From: Planctomycetota bacterium
Lineage (GTDB): Bacteria; Planctomycetota; UBA8108
DNA: 13,825 nucleotides
Direction of reading: 5' to 3'
NCBI GenBank assembly: GCA_002695115.1
Contig: NZOA01000030.1
Coordinates: forward strand, 1-13,825
Positions 7,516 to 13,825 of this stretch are shown piece by piece (within the stretch, counting starts at the first letter, position 1; the number at the start of each line of letters is the position of its first letter). The notes beneath the pieces were generated by a model that made no database searches, had not been told where the DNA came from, and was given only the letters and a program-made list of their open reading frames with translations. The position numbers and the translations under genes are program-made.

Positions 7516-7540
7516 TGGTTAGAATTATTTTAAGTCATTG

Positions 7541-7549
7541 TATTATAGT
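7541..7549 (+). promoter_or_regulatory. Possible -10 region of the HEAT-repeat gene
   Basis: TATTATAGT gives two overlapping -10-like hexamers, TATTAT and TATAGT, in an AT-rich stretch. No good -35 box is visible 16-18 bases upstream. If used, the leader to the ATG at 7694 would be about 135 bases long. In that case the structured element at 7469-7515 would lie upstream of the transcript rather than in it. Confidence 0.25.
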
Positions 7550-7678
7550 ACTTTGTGATTTTTTCGGCAGGCTTTTAAACGACTTAGGTGTCTGCAGTGA
7601 ATCTTCTGTAAATCACCCTTTTCCGCGTGTATCCTTTTACGGCTGAACTAAATTTCCCTCTGTTAGAAAAACCGCATT

Positions 7679-7683
7679 GGAGG
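7679..7683 (+). promoter_or_regulatory. Ribosome binding site GGAGG of the HEAT-repeat gene
   Basis: GGAGG lies 10 bases before the ATG at 7694, a slightly long but workable spacing. It fixes the start, since no other in-frame start upstream has a comparable site. Confidence 0.65.
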
Positions 7684-7693
7684 CGATCCATCC

Positions 7694-9556
7694 ATGGACG
7701 CAACCACCAAGAAACTGTTGAATTTACTGGGTTCTGACAACTTCGAGTTGCGGGTTGCGGCTGCCCAGGTCCTCGCTGAGCTTGCGATCTCGACAAAGCC
7801 TGTAATCAAGGCGCTCGGCAATTGTCTGCGGGAACCTTATGAGCCCATACAACTTGCCGCTCTCAAGGGACTTGCGCGTTTGGGGGCCGCGGATGTGTCT
7901 CATCTCGTGGTGCCGATGATCCTCAAGGGGGGCGCGATCAGGGAGCATTCGATGGCTGTGATTGCCGCCATCGGGCCTTCCTCCGTACCCCAGCTCCGGG
8001 ATCTCTACGACCAGGCCGATTTCAACGGTCGGCGTGCGATTATCACGACCCTTTCAACGGTCAACGGCAAGCCTGCCGTAGAATTCCTGCTGAAGAAGCT
8101 CGAGGAGGAATCGTTCGAGCAGCAGCAGCACCTGCTGGCCCGCCTCTCGGATGCCATCAATTCCATGAAGCCTGCCCAGCAGACTCCTGTCTTTCCGCTG
8201 GTACAGAAGCTGCTTCGCGGCAAGCCCGATCCGGCCAGTCCTTACCTTCACATCTCTGGACTGATCCTGCTGGGATGTTTCAAGGGCAGGACCCTTGCGG
8301 GCCGGGCCAGGAAGATTCTCAGGAACTATTCCGATACGAAGCATCTTCCCGAGATCAGGAGGTTCGGGCTCATCTCGCTTTACAGGCAGTCTGATGAGTT
8401 GAAGGCAACACCCGATTTCACGCGCTTTCTGCAGAAGAATCTCTGCGATTCGGATTGGGAGAACGTGGCTCAACACGCCCTCACGGGTTTCAAGAAAATC
8501 AATCTGCCCGCCAAGGATAGCGTCAAGCTGGTACAACTGCTCAACAAGTCGCCGCACTTTGCTGTGCACATCCATATTTTTGAGCGGCTCAAGGGAATCG
8601 ACAAGCCCGAGATCGCCGCGGCGATCGTGCCCTTCCTTTCGGATTCCCGTTTCAGGGTTCGCGAAGCGGCCGAGATGGCCCTGCGCGAGATCTCCTCGGG
8701 CATCGAGAGCCTCTTCAAGACCTTGATCGAATCCGAGGATCTCGAGGTTACCCAGAGAGTGAACTCCATTCTCCAGGAGTTCCCCCAGAAGACTCGCCGC
8801 AAGTATCTCGACCGGGCGGTAAAGCGGCTTCTTCTTCTCTTCGAGAGAAACGATGCCCGCTTCCGCTCCTTCCTGGAATTCGTGAAGGGTGTAGATCCCG
8901 AGCCGTTGCGTGCAAGGGTCCACGAAAAGGTTGTCAAGCTGAAGAACGGCGCGAGCCGCGAGAAGTGGGCCCGCATCACCGCCTATATGCAGTTGCTGTG
9001 GGACAACCACATGATTACCTCCGAGGGTCGGTATTACTTCGCGATCTCTCTCGTTCGCCAGAGCAGCAGGAACCTCGATCCGGCCTCGCGCAGGTCCGAT
9101 CTCGGCTTGCGGGTGTTGCGCGCCCTCGTCTACGACAGCTATGAAGAGCTGGTAGAGAAGATCTCCATCGACAAACACATCAAGCCTGAGGATTTCTACT
9201 ACCTCGGCTTTCATTTTTCCGAAGAGGGTGAGCAGCTGGGCCAGTTCGGCATCCGTATGCTCCAGCACCTGGTTGAGACCTTCCCGCGCAACAAGCTTTG
9301 CGAACAGGCCCAGCAGAAGCTGAGGCTTCACCTTGGCGATGAGGTGGAGGAAGAGCCTGCGGCGGAGGCGGAAGAAAAACCCGTCGAGAAAGAGGCCTCC
9401 AAGTCGTCTGTGGACGCCGAGAAAAAGGCGAAGAAGTCCGCTGGCAAGGCGAAGAAGAAGAAGTCCTCCCGTCGCCGGGTGACGATCGACGTGAGCGCCT
9501 CGACCAGCGCGGCTCGCAAGGCCCGCGCCGCAAAAAAGAAGCCCAAAGGCAAGTGA
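7694..9556 (+). CDS. HEAT-repeat protein with histone-like Lys/Arg/Ala-rich C-terminal tail
   Basis: A 620-residue protein with no signal peptide or membrane segment, so probably cytoplasmic. Residues about 1-545 are almost wholly alpha-helical. HEAT-like helical pairs are visible near 5-35 (LLGSDNFELRVAAAQVLAEL), 50-100, and 306-345 (VPFLSDSRFRVREAAEMAL). The middle and C-terminal helices are more divergent and end in a TPR-like or HEAT-like stretch near 495-545. Residues 549-566 are strongly acidic. Residues 570-620 are a basic low-complexity tail (KKAKKSAGKAKKKK, then RRR and ARKARAAKKKPKGK) resembling histone H1-type tails. HEAT arrays act as protein- or nucleic-acid-binding scaffolds, so the tail suggests nucleic acid or another polyanion as partner; this is inference. 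It lacks recognisable AlkD-type features and is much longer than that family, so no glycosylase role is claimed. It is monocistronic and convergent with the NUDIX gene. I do not recognise a characterised orthologue. Confidence 0.88.
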   Translation: MDATTKKLLNLLGSDNFELRVAAAQVLAELAISTKPVIKALGNCLREPYEPIQLAALKGLARLGAADVSHLVVPMILKGGAIREHSMAVIAAIGPSSVPQLRDLYDQADFNGRRAIITTLSTVNGKPAVEFLLKKLEEESFEQQQHLLARLSDAINSMKPAQQTPVFPLVQKLLRGKPDPASPYLHISGLILLGCFKGRTLAGRARKILRNYSDTKHLPEIRRFGLISLYRQSDELKATPDFTRFLQKNLCDSDWENVAQHALTGFKKINLPAKDSVKLVQLLNKSPHFAVHIHIFERLKGIDKPEIAAAIVPFLSDSRFRVREAAEMALREISSGIESLFKTLIESEDLEVTQRVNSILQEFPQKTRRKYLDRAVKRLLLLFERNDARFRSFLEFVKGVDPEPLRARVHEKVVKLKNGASREKWARITAYMQLLWDNHMITSEGRYYFAISLVRQSSRNLDPASRRSDLGLRVLRALVYDSYEELVEKISIDKHIKPEDFYYLGFHFSEEGEQLGQFGIRMLQHLVETFPRNKLCEQAQQKLRLHLGDEVEEEPAAEAEEKPVEKEASKSSVDAEKKAKKSAGKAKKKKSSRRRVTIDVSASTSAARKARAAKKKPKGK

Positions 9557-9569
9557 TCCTGCGGGTTTC

Positions 9570-9597
9570 TCAGCCGAAGGTCCTGCCGGGGGGCTGA
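9570..9597. terminator. Weak hairpin between convergent HEAT-repeat and NUDIX genes
   Basis: TCAGCC (9570-9575) and GGCTGA (9592-9597) form a 6-pair stem with a 16-base GC-rich loop inside the 66-base convergent gap. There is no T-tract on either strand, so a terminator role is only suggested by its position. Confidence 0.25.
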
Positions 9598-9622
9598 TCG
9601 CGCCGTAGTCTTCCGTGCCTGC

Positions 9623-10129
9623 TCAGATGGCGTCCAGTTCTCTGAGGTGCGTCCAGATCTCCAGGCCGTCGGGGACGAAGCTCCATTCGCCGATCTTCGC
9701 CTCGATTTCTTCGATATCCAGGTAGCTTCCCCATTCGACTTCTTCGCTCTGGTGGCGGATTTCGCCATCCCAGGTCACCTTGTAGACCGCTACCAGGCTG
9801 CGGTTCAGGGGGCCCAGGTAGAGATACCGGCACAATGGTTCGGGGGTAGGCCCCTCGATTCCCAGCTCTTCGGAGATTTCCCTCGCGGCCGCGAGGTCGC
9901 GGGCCTCGCCACGGCCGACCACCCCGCCGACAAACATATCGTACATGCCCGGGAAGACGTCTTTCGTCTCGGTGCGGCGATGGACGTAGATGCGTCCGGC
10001 AGGATCGTAGCAGAGAATGCCGACTCCGCGGTGGAGCAGGTTCAGCTTCCGGATCCTCTCACGACGGGCCCAGCCGATGACACGGTCCTGTTCATCGATC
10101 AGGTCTACGAGCTCTTCACGGGGATCCAT
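9623..10129 (-). CDS. NUDIX hydrolase, YfcD/IPP-isomerase-like branch
   Basis: A 168-residue cytoplasmic hydrolase. The complete NUDIX box GX5EX7REUXEEXGU is present at residues 69-91, running from GVVGRGE to REISEELGI, with metal-binding Glu84, Glu87 and Glu88. Before it lie HRGVGILCYD and RRTETKDVFPGMYD, which together with the N-terminal ELVDLIDEQDRVIG resemble the YfcD and isopentenyl-diphosphate isomerase-like branch. It would hydrolyse a nucleoside-diphosphate-linked substrate with Mg2+; the substrate cannot be read from sequence. The frame is open up to an ATG at 10246. The start is placed at 10129 because GAGAG lies 6 bases before it and the upstream codons are not family-like. ATGs at 10132 and 10141 are alternatives. 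It is divergent from the alkyltransferase gene across 116 bases. Confidence 0.9.
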   Translation of the reverse strand: MDPREELVDLIDEQDRVIGWARRERIRKLNLLHRGVGILCYDPAGRIYVHRRTETKDVFPGMYDMFVGGVVGRGEARDLAAAREISEELGIEGPTPEPLCRYLYLGPLNRSLVAVYKVTWDGEIRHQSEEVEWGSYLDIEEIEAKIGEWSFVPDGLEIWTHLRELDAI

Positions 10130-10182
10130 CATTTCTCTCATATTGCATGCGGGTCGGAGCCTGTATCTTATGCTGTCGGGGT

Positions 10183-10203
10183 GGAGGCTTCCTCCCGGTT
10201 TTT
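10183..10203 (+). terminator. Terminator-like hairpin in the alkyltransferase leader
   Basis: GGAGG-CTT-CCTCC (10183-10195) is a short five-pair stem followed after CGG by TTTTT (10199-10203) and then CGTTTTC. It reads on the plus strand 43 bases upstream of the alkyltransferase ATG at 10246. It could be an attenuator or merely a chance GC stem beside a T-rich stretch. The stem is short and its loop is only three bases. Confidence 0.25.
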
Positions 10204-10245
10204 CGTTTTCTACAGGTTGGATTCCAGGAAGAAGGCTCCACTCCA

Positions 10246-10809
10246 ATGCAGGATCTCGAAAGCGCCATCCTGAAGCCCGGCTGTCTTGCCGGGGGAGGAT
10301 TGAGAGTGACGGTGAGCTCGAAAGGGATCCGCCGGGTAGAATTATTCGAGGTGGCGCCCGGGCCGGCGAGCAGGGCTTTGCGCGGAGCCGTGGATCCGGC
10401 CGGAAAAATCCTCGAGCAGGCCTGCGGAGAGCTGAGGGGCTATTTTTCCGGTGAGAAGATCAGCTTCCGTTCTCCCCTGGATATCGACAGCCTCGGGACC
10501 CCGTTTCAGCGGCGGGTCTGGAAGGCTCTTTTCGAGATTCCCCGGGGAGAGTTTCGTACCTACGGGGAGCTTGCCGCTCGAGCCGGGTCGCCGCGCGCGG
10601 CCCGGGCTGTGGGCCAGGCCGTGGGAAAAAATCCGCTGCCGGTTATTTTCCCCTGCCACCGGGTGGTCGCCGGCGACGGTAGCCTGGGCGGGTTTTCCTG
10701 CGGCGTGAGCCTGAAGGTCCTCCTGCTCGAACTCGAGGGCCTGGCTCTCGATGACCCGGGCGACCGCCCTCCTCCCGGCGCAAGGTGGAGTGCTCTGCGT
10801 ATGAGCTGA
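10246..10809 (+). CDS. ogt: Methylated-DNA--protein-cysteine S-methyltransferase (O6-alkylguanine repair)
   Basis: A 187-residue suicide DNA-repair protein that moves alkyl groups from O6-alkylguanine to its own cysteine. The active site PCHRVV is complete with Cys137. It is followed by the family's GGFSCGVSLK and LLELEG. The DNA-binding helix-turn-helix region is GTPFQRRVWKALFEIPRG (from residue 84) followed by FRTYGELA, and the arginine finger is Arg120 in ARAVGQAVG. Asn129 precedes the active-site segment, as in MGMT. The N-terminal domain (1-80) has the usual Ogt length. ATG 10246 is preferred over the in-frame ATG at 10147: AGGAAGAAGG ends 10 bases before it, whereas the longer form adds 33 residues without family character and lacks a ribosome site. 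No AraC/Ada-type regulatory domain is fused, so this is not a self-sensing Ada protein. It ends 37 bases from the convergent DUF1501 gene. Confidence 0.94.
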   Translation: MQDLESAILKPGCLAGGGLRVTVSSKGIRRVELFEVAPGPASRALRGAVDPAGKILEQACGELRGYFSGEKISFRSPLDIDSLGTPFQRRVWKALFEIPRGEFRTYGELAARAGSPRAARAVGQAVGKNPLPVIFPCHRVVAGDGSLGGFSCGVSLKVLLLELEGLALDDPGDRPPPGARWSALRMS

Positions 10810-10812
10810 GGA

Positions 10813-10841
10813 GGGGCCGTGAAGCCCGCGGCTCACTCCCC
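10813..10841. terminator. Bidirectional hairpin between convergent ogt and DUF1501 genes
   Basis: The 37-base convergent gap is filled by a GC-rich stem: GGGG/CCCC, GTGA/TCAC and GCC/GGC, joined by small bulges and closed by a CGC loop. It begins three bases after the ogt stop and ends five bases before the other stop codon. It lacks a T-tract, but its fit to the gap makes it a plausible shared terminator or end-protecting stem. Confidence 0.45.
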
Positions 10842-10846
10842 CGCTC

Positions 10847-12316
10847 TCAGGCGAAGATGCCCCTGGCGACCTCGCCGTGGACATCGGTGAGGCGGAAGTC
10901 CCGTCCGGCGTAGCGGTAGGTCAATCGCTCGTGGTCGATGCCCATGGTATGCAGCAGCGTGGCGTGCAGGTCATGAATGGTCATCCGGTTCTCTATGGCG
11001 TAATAACCGAACTCGTCGGTCTTGCCGTAGCGGAAGCCGCCCTTCACCCCGGCCCCGGCCATCCACATGGTGAAGCCGTCGGGATGATGATCCCGTCCGA
11101 TCGTGGCTTTCTTTCCTTCCTGGGCCGTTGGCGTGCGGCCGAACTCACCGCCCCAGAGGACCAGCGTGTCCTCGAGCAGTCCGCGCTGCTTCAGATCCTT
11201 GATCAGTCCGGTGATGGGCTTGTCGATCTGGGCGACGTTGATCTCGTGGCCCTTCTTGATGTGGGAATGCTGGTCCCATTGTTCGTTGTTGAAGGGCAGG
11301 GTGTGCGCGTGGCTGACCTGGATGAAGCGGACGTCACGCTCAGCGAACCGTCTCGCCATGAGGCACATGGTACCGAAGTTCCGCGTGTTCGGATCGTCCA
11401 TGCCGTAGAGCTGGCGTGTCTGGGGTGTCTCCTTCGCAAGGTCGACCGCTTCGGGGGCGGCCTGCTGCATACGAAACGCCATCTCGAAGCTGGAGATTCG
11501 GGCCTCGAGGTCGGAGTTCGGGCCGGTCGTTTCAAGGTGGATCTGGTTGAGACGTTTGAGATACGCGAGCTGGGCCTGCTGCTGTCCGGAGGTTCTGAAC
11601 GAGTTATCGAGGAATTCGAATTTCGCGTTCTTCATCAGGGTGTTCGGGTAGCCCGGCGTGCCGAGGGGGACGCCCTGGTGGATGGAAGGCAGGAAGGCGG
11701 TGCCGAAATTGTCGACGCCTCCATGGAGGCTGGTTGGACAGATCGTGATGAAGCTCGGCAGGTTCTGGTTCTCGGTGCCCAGCCCGTAGCTCATCCAGCT
11801 GCCCATGCTCGGGCGCAGCAGGGAGTCGCTGCCGGTGAAGAGTTTCATGCAGGCGCCCCCGTGGGCGACGTTCTGGTCGCAGAGCCCGTGAAGCATGCAC
11901 AGCTCATCGGCGACCTCCGGCAGATGCCGCCAGAGCTCGCTCATCGGGATTCCGCTCCTGCCGGCCGGGCGAAACTTCCAGGGTGAGGCGAGCAGATTGC
12001 CCCGCGCGGCGAATTTCACCCGGGTGCGCTGGAAGGGGGGAGGCTTACCATCGTTTTTCTGGAGCTCGGGCTTGGGGTCGAAAAGATCGATGTGGGAGGG
12101 GCCCCCGTGCATGAAGAGGAAGATGATTCGTTTGGCCCTGGGCTTGAAATGAGGCTTCTTCGCGGCCAGTGGATGGGCCGGGCCGGCAGTGCCCGGCTTT
12201 TCTTCGGCGTTGAGCAGGTCGGCGAGAGCCAGTCCTCCGAATCCCAGGCACCAGGATTTGAGCAGGTCGCGTCGCCCCTGGATTTGCTGGCCGGGTTGGA
12301 GGGGAGTATAGGTCAT
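10847..12316 (-). CDS. DUF1501 protein with Tat-type signal, sulfatase/phosphatase-like fold
   Basis: A 489-residue protein of the DUF1501 family, which is related to the alkaline phosphatase/sulfatase superfamily. The N-terminus carries a twin-arginine leader: GRRDLLKSWCLGFGG from residue 14, then a hydrophobic LALADLL. Export in folded form is therefore expected. Conserved stretches are FLFMHGGPSHIDLFDPKP (66-83), PEVADELCMLHGLCDQ near 133-148, SHAHT (335-339), WDQHSH (347-352), WGGEFGRTP (388-396), GRDHHPDGF (407-415) and DLHATLLHTMG near 449-459. The His/Asp-rich motifs are candidate metal ligands. The substrate is unknown for the family. The ATG at 12316 follows the DUF1553 stop by 22 bases, with GGAAG about 10 bases upstream, so the two genes are almost certainly one operon. 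This pairing is a hallmark of Planctomycetota and some Verrucomicrobiota, where many copies occur per genome. Confidence 0.94.
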   Translation of the reverse strand: MTYTPLQPGQQIQGRRDLLKSWCLGFGGLALADLLNAEEKPGTAGPAHPLAAKKPHFKPRAKRIIFLFMHGGPSHIDLFDPKPELQKNDGKPPPFQRTRVKFAARGNLLASPWKFRPAGRSGIPMSELWRHLPEVADELCMLHGLCDQNVAHGGACMKLFTGSDSLLRPSMGSWMSYGLGTENQNLPSFITICPTSLHGGVDNFGTAFLPSIHQGVPLGTPGYPNTLMKNAKFEFLDNSFRTSGQQQAQLAYLKRLNQIHLETTGPNSDLEARISSFEMAFRMQQAAPEAVDLAKETPQTRQLYGMDDPNTRNFGTMCLMARRFAERDVRFIQVSHAHTLPFNNEQWDQHSHIKKGHEINVAQIDKPITGLIKDLKQRGLLEDTLVLWGGEFGRTPTAQEGKKATIGRDHHPDGFTMWMAGAGVKGGFRYGKTDEFGYYAIENRMTIHDLHATLLHTMGIDHERLTYRYAGRDFRLTDVHGEVARGIFA

Positions 12317-12338
12317 TGCGGGTTACTTCCGGGCTGTG

Positions 12339-13825
12339 TTAACGGACGTAGAGGAACTCGCTGGACATGAGCATTGTATGACAGAGCGATTGCCAGTCCA
12401 CCATCGGGAACTTCTCGAGGTCCGCCTGTCCTCGAACAGCCTCCAGGAGTTCTGTGGCCGCTTCGAGGTCGTCTTTCGTCGGCAGACGGCCGAGCAGGGA
12501 TTCGTACAGGTAGTTGAGTCGTTCGGTGTCGGTTTCGAGGCTGTCGGTGGTCTTTTTCGCGATGTCGCCGGCAAGGTCGTTCATCCACGGGTTGTTCATC
12601 AGGAACAGCGCCTGGGTAGGGACGGTCGTGGTGGTGCGATTGCCGGCCGGGGCCGCCGGGTTGGGAAAATCGAAGAGCGTGAAGAGCTTGTAGACGTTGG
12701 TTCGGATGATAGGGAGATAGATGGACCGGCGCCGGCTCGATTCGTAGAAGGCCCGGTTCTGACGCAGGTTTTCCGGTGAGGGGTCCTGGGAGCGCGCCTT
12801 GTCGGTGGGCCCGCCCCCGAGCGTCCGGTCAAGACGTCCAGCGGTGAAGAGAAAGGCGTCGCGGATGACCTCGGCCTCGAGCCGTCGCGGCTCGAAGCGC
12901 CAGTACCATCGATTCTCCGGGTCAAGCTCGGCGCTCTGGCGATCATAGGCGCTGTTCATTCGGTAGGTATGGGAGGAGACGATATACCGGTTGAGCTTCT
13001 TGATCGACCATTTGAAGTCGATCAGCTTCAGCGCGAGGTGGTCGAGCAACTCCGGGTGGGAAGGCCGCTCTCCGGAATGGCCGAAGTTCTCGGTGGTCTT
13101 CACCAGGGCCCGCCCGAAATGCCAGCGCCAGATCCTGTTGGCGATGACCCTGGCCGTCAGGGGATTGCCGGGGGAGACGATGGAGTTGGCCAGCCGCAGA
13201 CGGCCGCTCCGGTCTTTCGGATATTCCGATTGTTCGTGGCCCTCGACGATGGTCAGGAATCGACGCGGAACGATGGGGCCCTTCTGGAGGTGGTTTCCGC
13301 GAATATAGACGGGGTGATCGGTTGGCGATCCGTCTCTCACGGCCATCACGGTGACGGTTGGAAGACCTTTCGCCTTGTTCTCCAGCTCGCTGATGGACTG
13401 GGCGAGGGTGGTGACGGCCTGCCGTTCGCTGGCCGAATAGTGCGTGGTTGTGTGGCGGTAGGGGGTGAAGGGACCCTGCTTCCCGGTGAGGGCCTGGTGG
13501 AGCGGTTCGAGCATCGGGATGCGGTCTTCGGCCAGGGCTGTGGTGACCAGCAGCCCGGCCCGGGCAGGGAGCTCACCGGGGCTTTTCGGGGTCGGGGTGA
13601 GCAGCTCCCTGGAGATGGGATTGCCCGGCTTGCGCTTGGCGAGGGACTCCTGGTTCTGCGCCACGAAATTTTCGTACCTGTGGCTGAGAGCGTTCAACAG
13701 GTAGAAGGGGGCGTTCGGCTTGTCCTGGGTACCGATGAACCGGGCCCATTGGTGAAGCGCCCCCAGATCGAGCTTGTTTTCTCTGGCGAGCTGAGCAGGC
13801 GCGGGAAGCTCGCGACTGCCGGGGA
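12339..13825 (-). CDS. DUF1553 (DUF1549/DUF1553) protein, N-terminal part beyond window
   Basis: An open frame runs from the right edge to a TAA at 12339, giving 494 visible codons. It stays in frame above the TTG at 13697: the edge segment reads ...LARENKLDLGALHQWARFIG, so that TTG is not the true start. The visible part is the DUF1553 domain: DHPVYIRGNHLQKG near 13320-13275, then PLTARVIANRIWRWHFGR near 13163, ENFGHSGERPSHPELLDHLA, SSHTYRMNS, and the C-terminal FDFPNPAAPAGNR, TTTVPTQALFLMNNP and MSSEFLYVR. Homologues carry a signal peptide, often a cytochrome-c-like domain, and DUF1549 upstream, none of which can be seen here. Its function is unknown. It is first in the operon with the DUF1501 gene, 22 bases away. 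Confidence 0.93.
   Translation of the reverse strand, partial: PGSRELPAPAQLARENKLDLGALHQWARFIGTQDKPNAPFYLLNALSHRYENFVAQNQESLAKRKPGNPISRELLTPTPKSPGELPARAGLLVTTALAEDRIPMLEPLHQALTGKQGPFTPYRHTTTHYSASERQAVTTLAQSISELENKAKGLPTVTVMAVRDGSPTDHPVYIRGNHLQKGPIVPRRFLTIVEGHEQSEYPKDRSGRLRLANSIVSPGNPLTARVIANRIWRWHFGRALVKTTENFGHSGERPSHPELLDHLALKLIDFKWSIKKLNRYIVSSHTYRMNSAYDRQSAELDPENRWYWRFEPRRLEAEVIRDAFLFTAGRLDRTLGGGPTDKARSQDPSPENLRQNRAFYESSRRRSIYLPIIRTNVYKLFTLFDFPNPAAPAGNRTTTTVPTQALFLMNNPWMNDLAGDIAKKTTDSLETDTERLNYLYESLLGRLPTKDDLEAATELLEAVRGQADLEKFPMVDWQSLCHTMLMSSEFLYVR

Noticed and set aside
8054..9331. 425-codon open frame on the minus strand, antisense to the HEAT-repeat gene
   Set aside because: It is in antiphase to a gene with clear helical repeats, a ribosome site and a low-complexity tail. 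Its own translation shows no family features and no ribosome site. GC-rich coding DNA commonly leaves such open antisense frames.
9335..9553. Tandem DNA repeat in the basic tail of the HEAT protein
   Set aside because: The AAG/GAG-rich bases follow from Lys/Glu codons. There is no fixed repeat unit or period.
7694..9556. HEAT protein as an AlkD/AlkC-type DNA glycosylase
   Set aside because: AlkD-type enzymes are about 230 residues. This one is 620, and I could not place the family's catalytic Asp/Trp/Arg pattern.
10147..10245. 33-residue N-terminal extension of the alkyltransferase from ATG 10147
   Set aside because: There is no ribosome site before it, the Cys/Gly-rich sequence is unlike Ogt proteins, and it would overlap the divergent promoter region.
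10877..11986. 369-codon open frame on the plus strand, antisense to the DUF1501 gene
   Set aside because: The opposite strand encodes every conserved DUF1501 motif. The antisense product is Val/Gly/Asp-rich with no recognisable domain.
12339..13697. Start of the DUF1553 gene at TTG 13697
   Set aside because: The frame remains open and family-like (ALHQWARFIG) up to the window edge, so the gene begins outside the window.

Overview
The window looks like a chromosomal segment of a GC-rich (roughly 60% by eye) member of the Planctomycetota or a close relative. The strongest evidence is a DUF1553/DUF1501 gene pair with a Tat-type leader on the DUF1501 protein, together with a very large secreted protein that combines PQQ-like propeller repeats, a SAM-methyltransferase fold, LamG and malectin. 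These families are typical of that group. I see no mobile element, CRISPR array, tRNA or rRNA.

Layout. Positions 1-185 hold the first 61 codons of an exported protein on the minus strand, cut by the window edge. Upstream of it, also on the minus strand, is a 1755-residue secreted multidomain protein (338-5605) and then an antiquitin-type (ALDH7) aldehyde dehydrogenase (5748-7265). A 428-base divergent spacer (7266-7693) separates these from a plus-strand HEAT-repeat protein with a histone-like Lys/Arg/Ala tail (7694-9556). This spacer is unusually rich in palindromes and repeated motifs. Next come a minus-strand NUDIX hydrolase (9623-10129) and, divergent from it, a plus-strand O6-alkylguanine-DNA alkyltransferase (10246-10809). 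The right end is a minus-strand operon: a DUF1553 protein (12339 to the window edge, 5' end missing) followed after 22 bases by a DUF1501 protein (10847-12316).

How the genes may work together. The DUF1553/DUF1501 pair is a real two-gene unit of unknown biochemistry acting outside the cytoplasm. The NUDIX and alkyltransferase genes share a 116-base divergent promoter region and both fit clearance of damaged nucleotides or DNA. The ALDH7 gene stands alone, with no other lysine-catabolic gene beside it. The large secreted protein probably acts at the cell surface or in the periplasm, and its carbohydrate-binding-like modules suggest glycan contact.

The points most worth a second look are the LamG domain inserted inside a malectin domain, a methyltransferase fold inside an exported protein, the HEAT protein with its histone-like tail, and the GAGAC/GTCTC-rich control region in front of it. 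No clearly new defence or mobile system is visible. Coding calls are firm, but regulatory calls rest only on sequence patterns.
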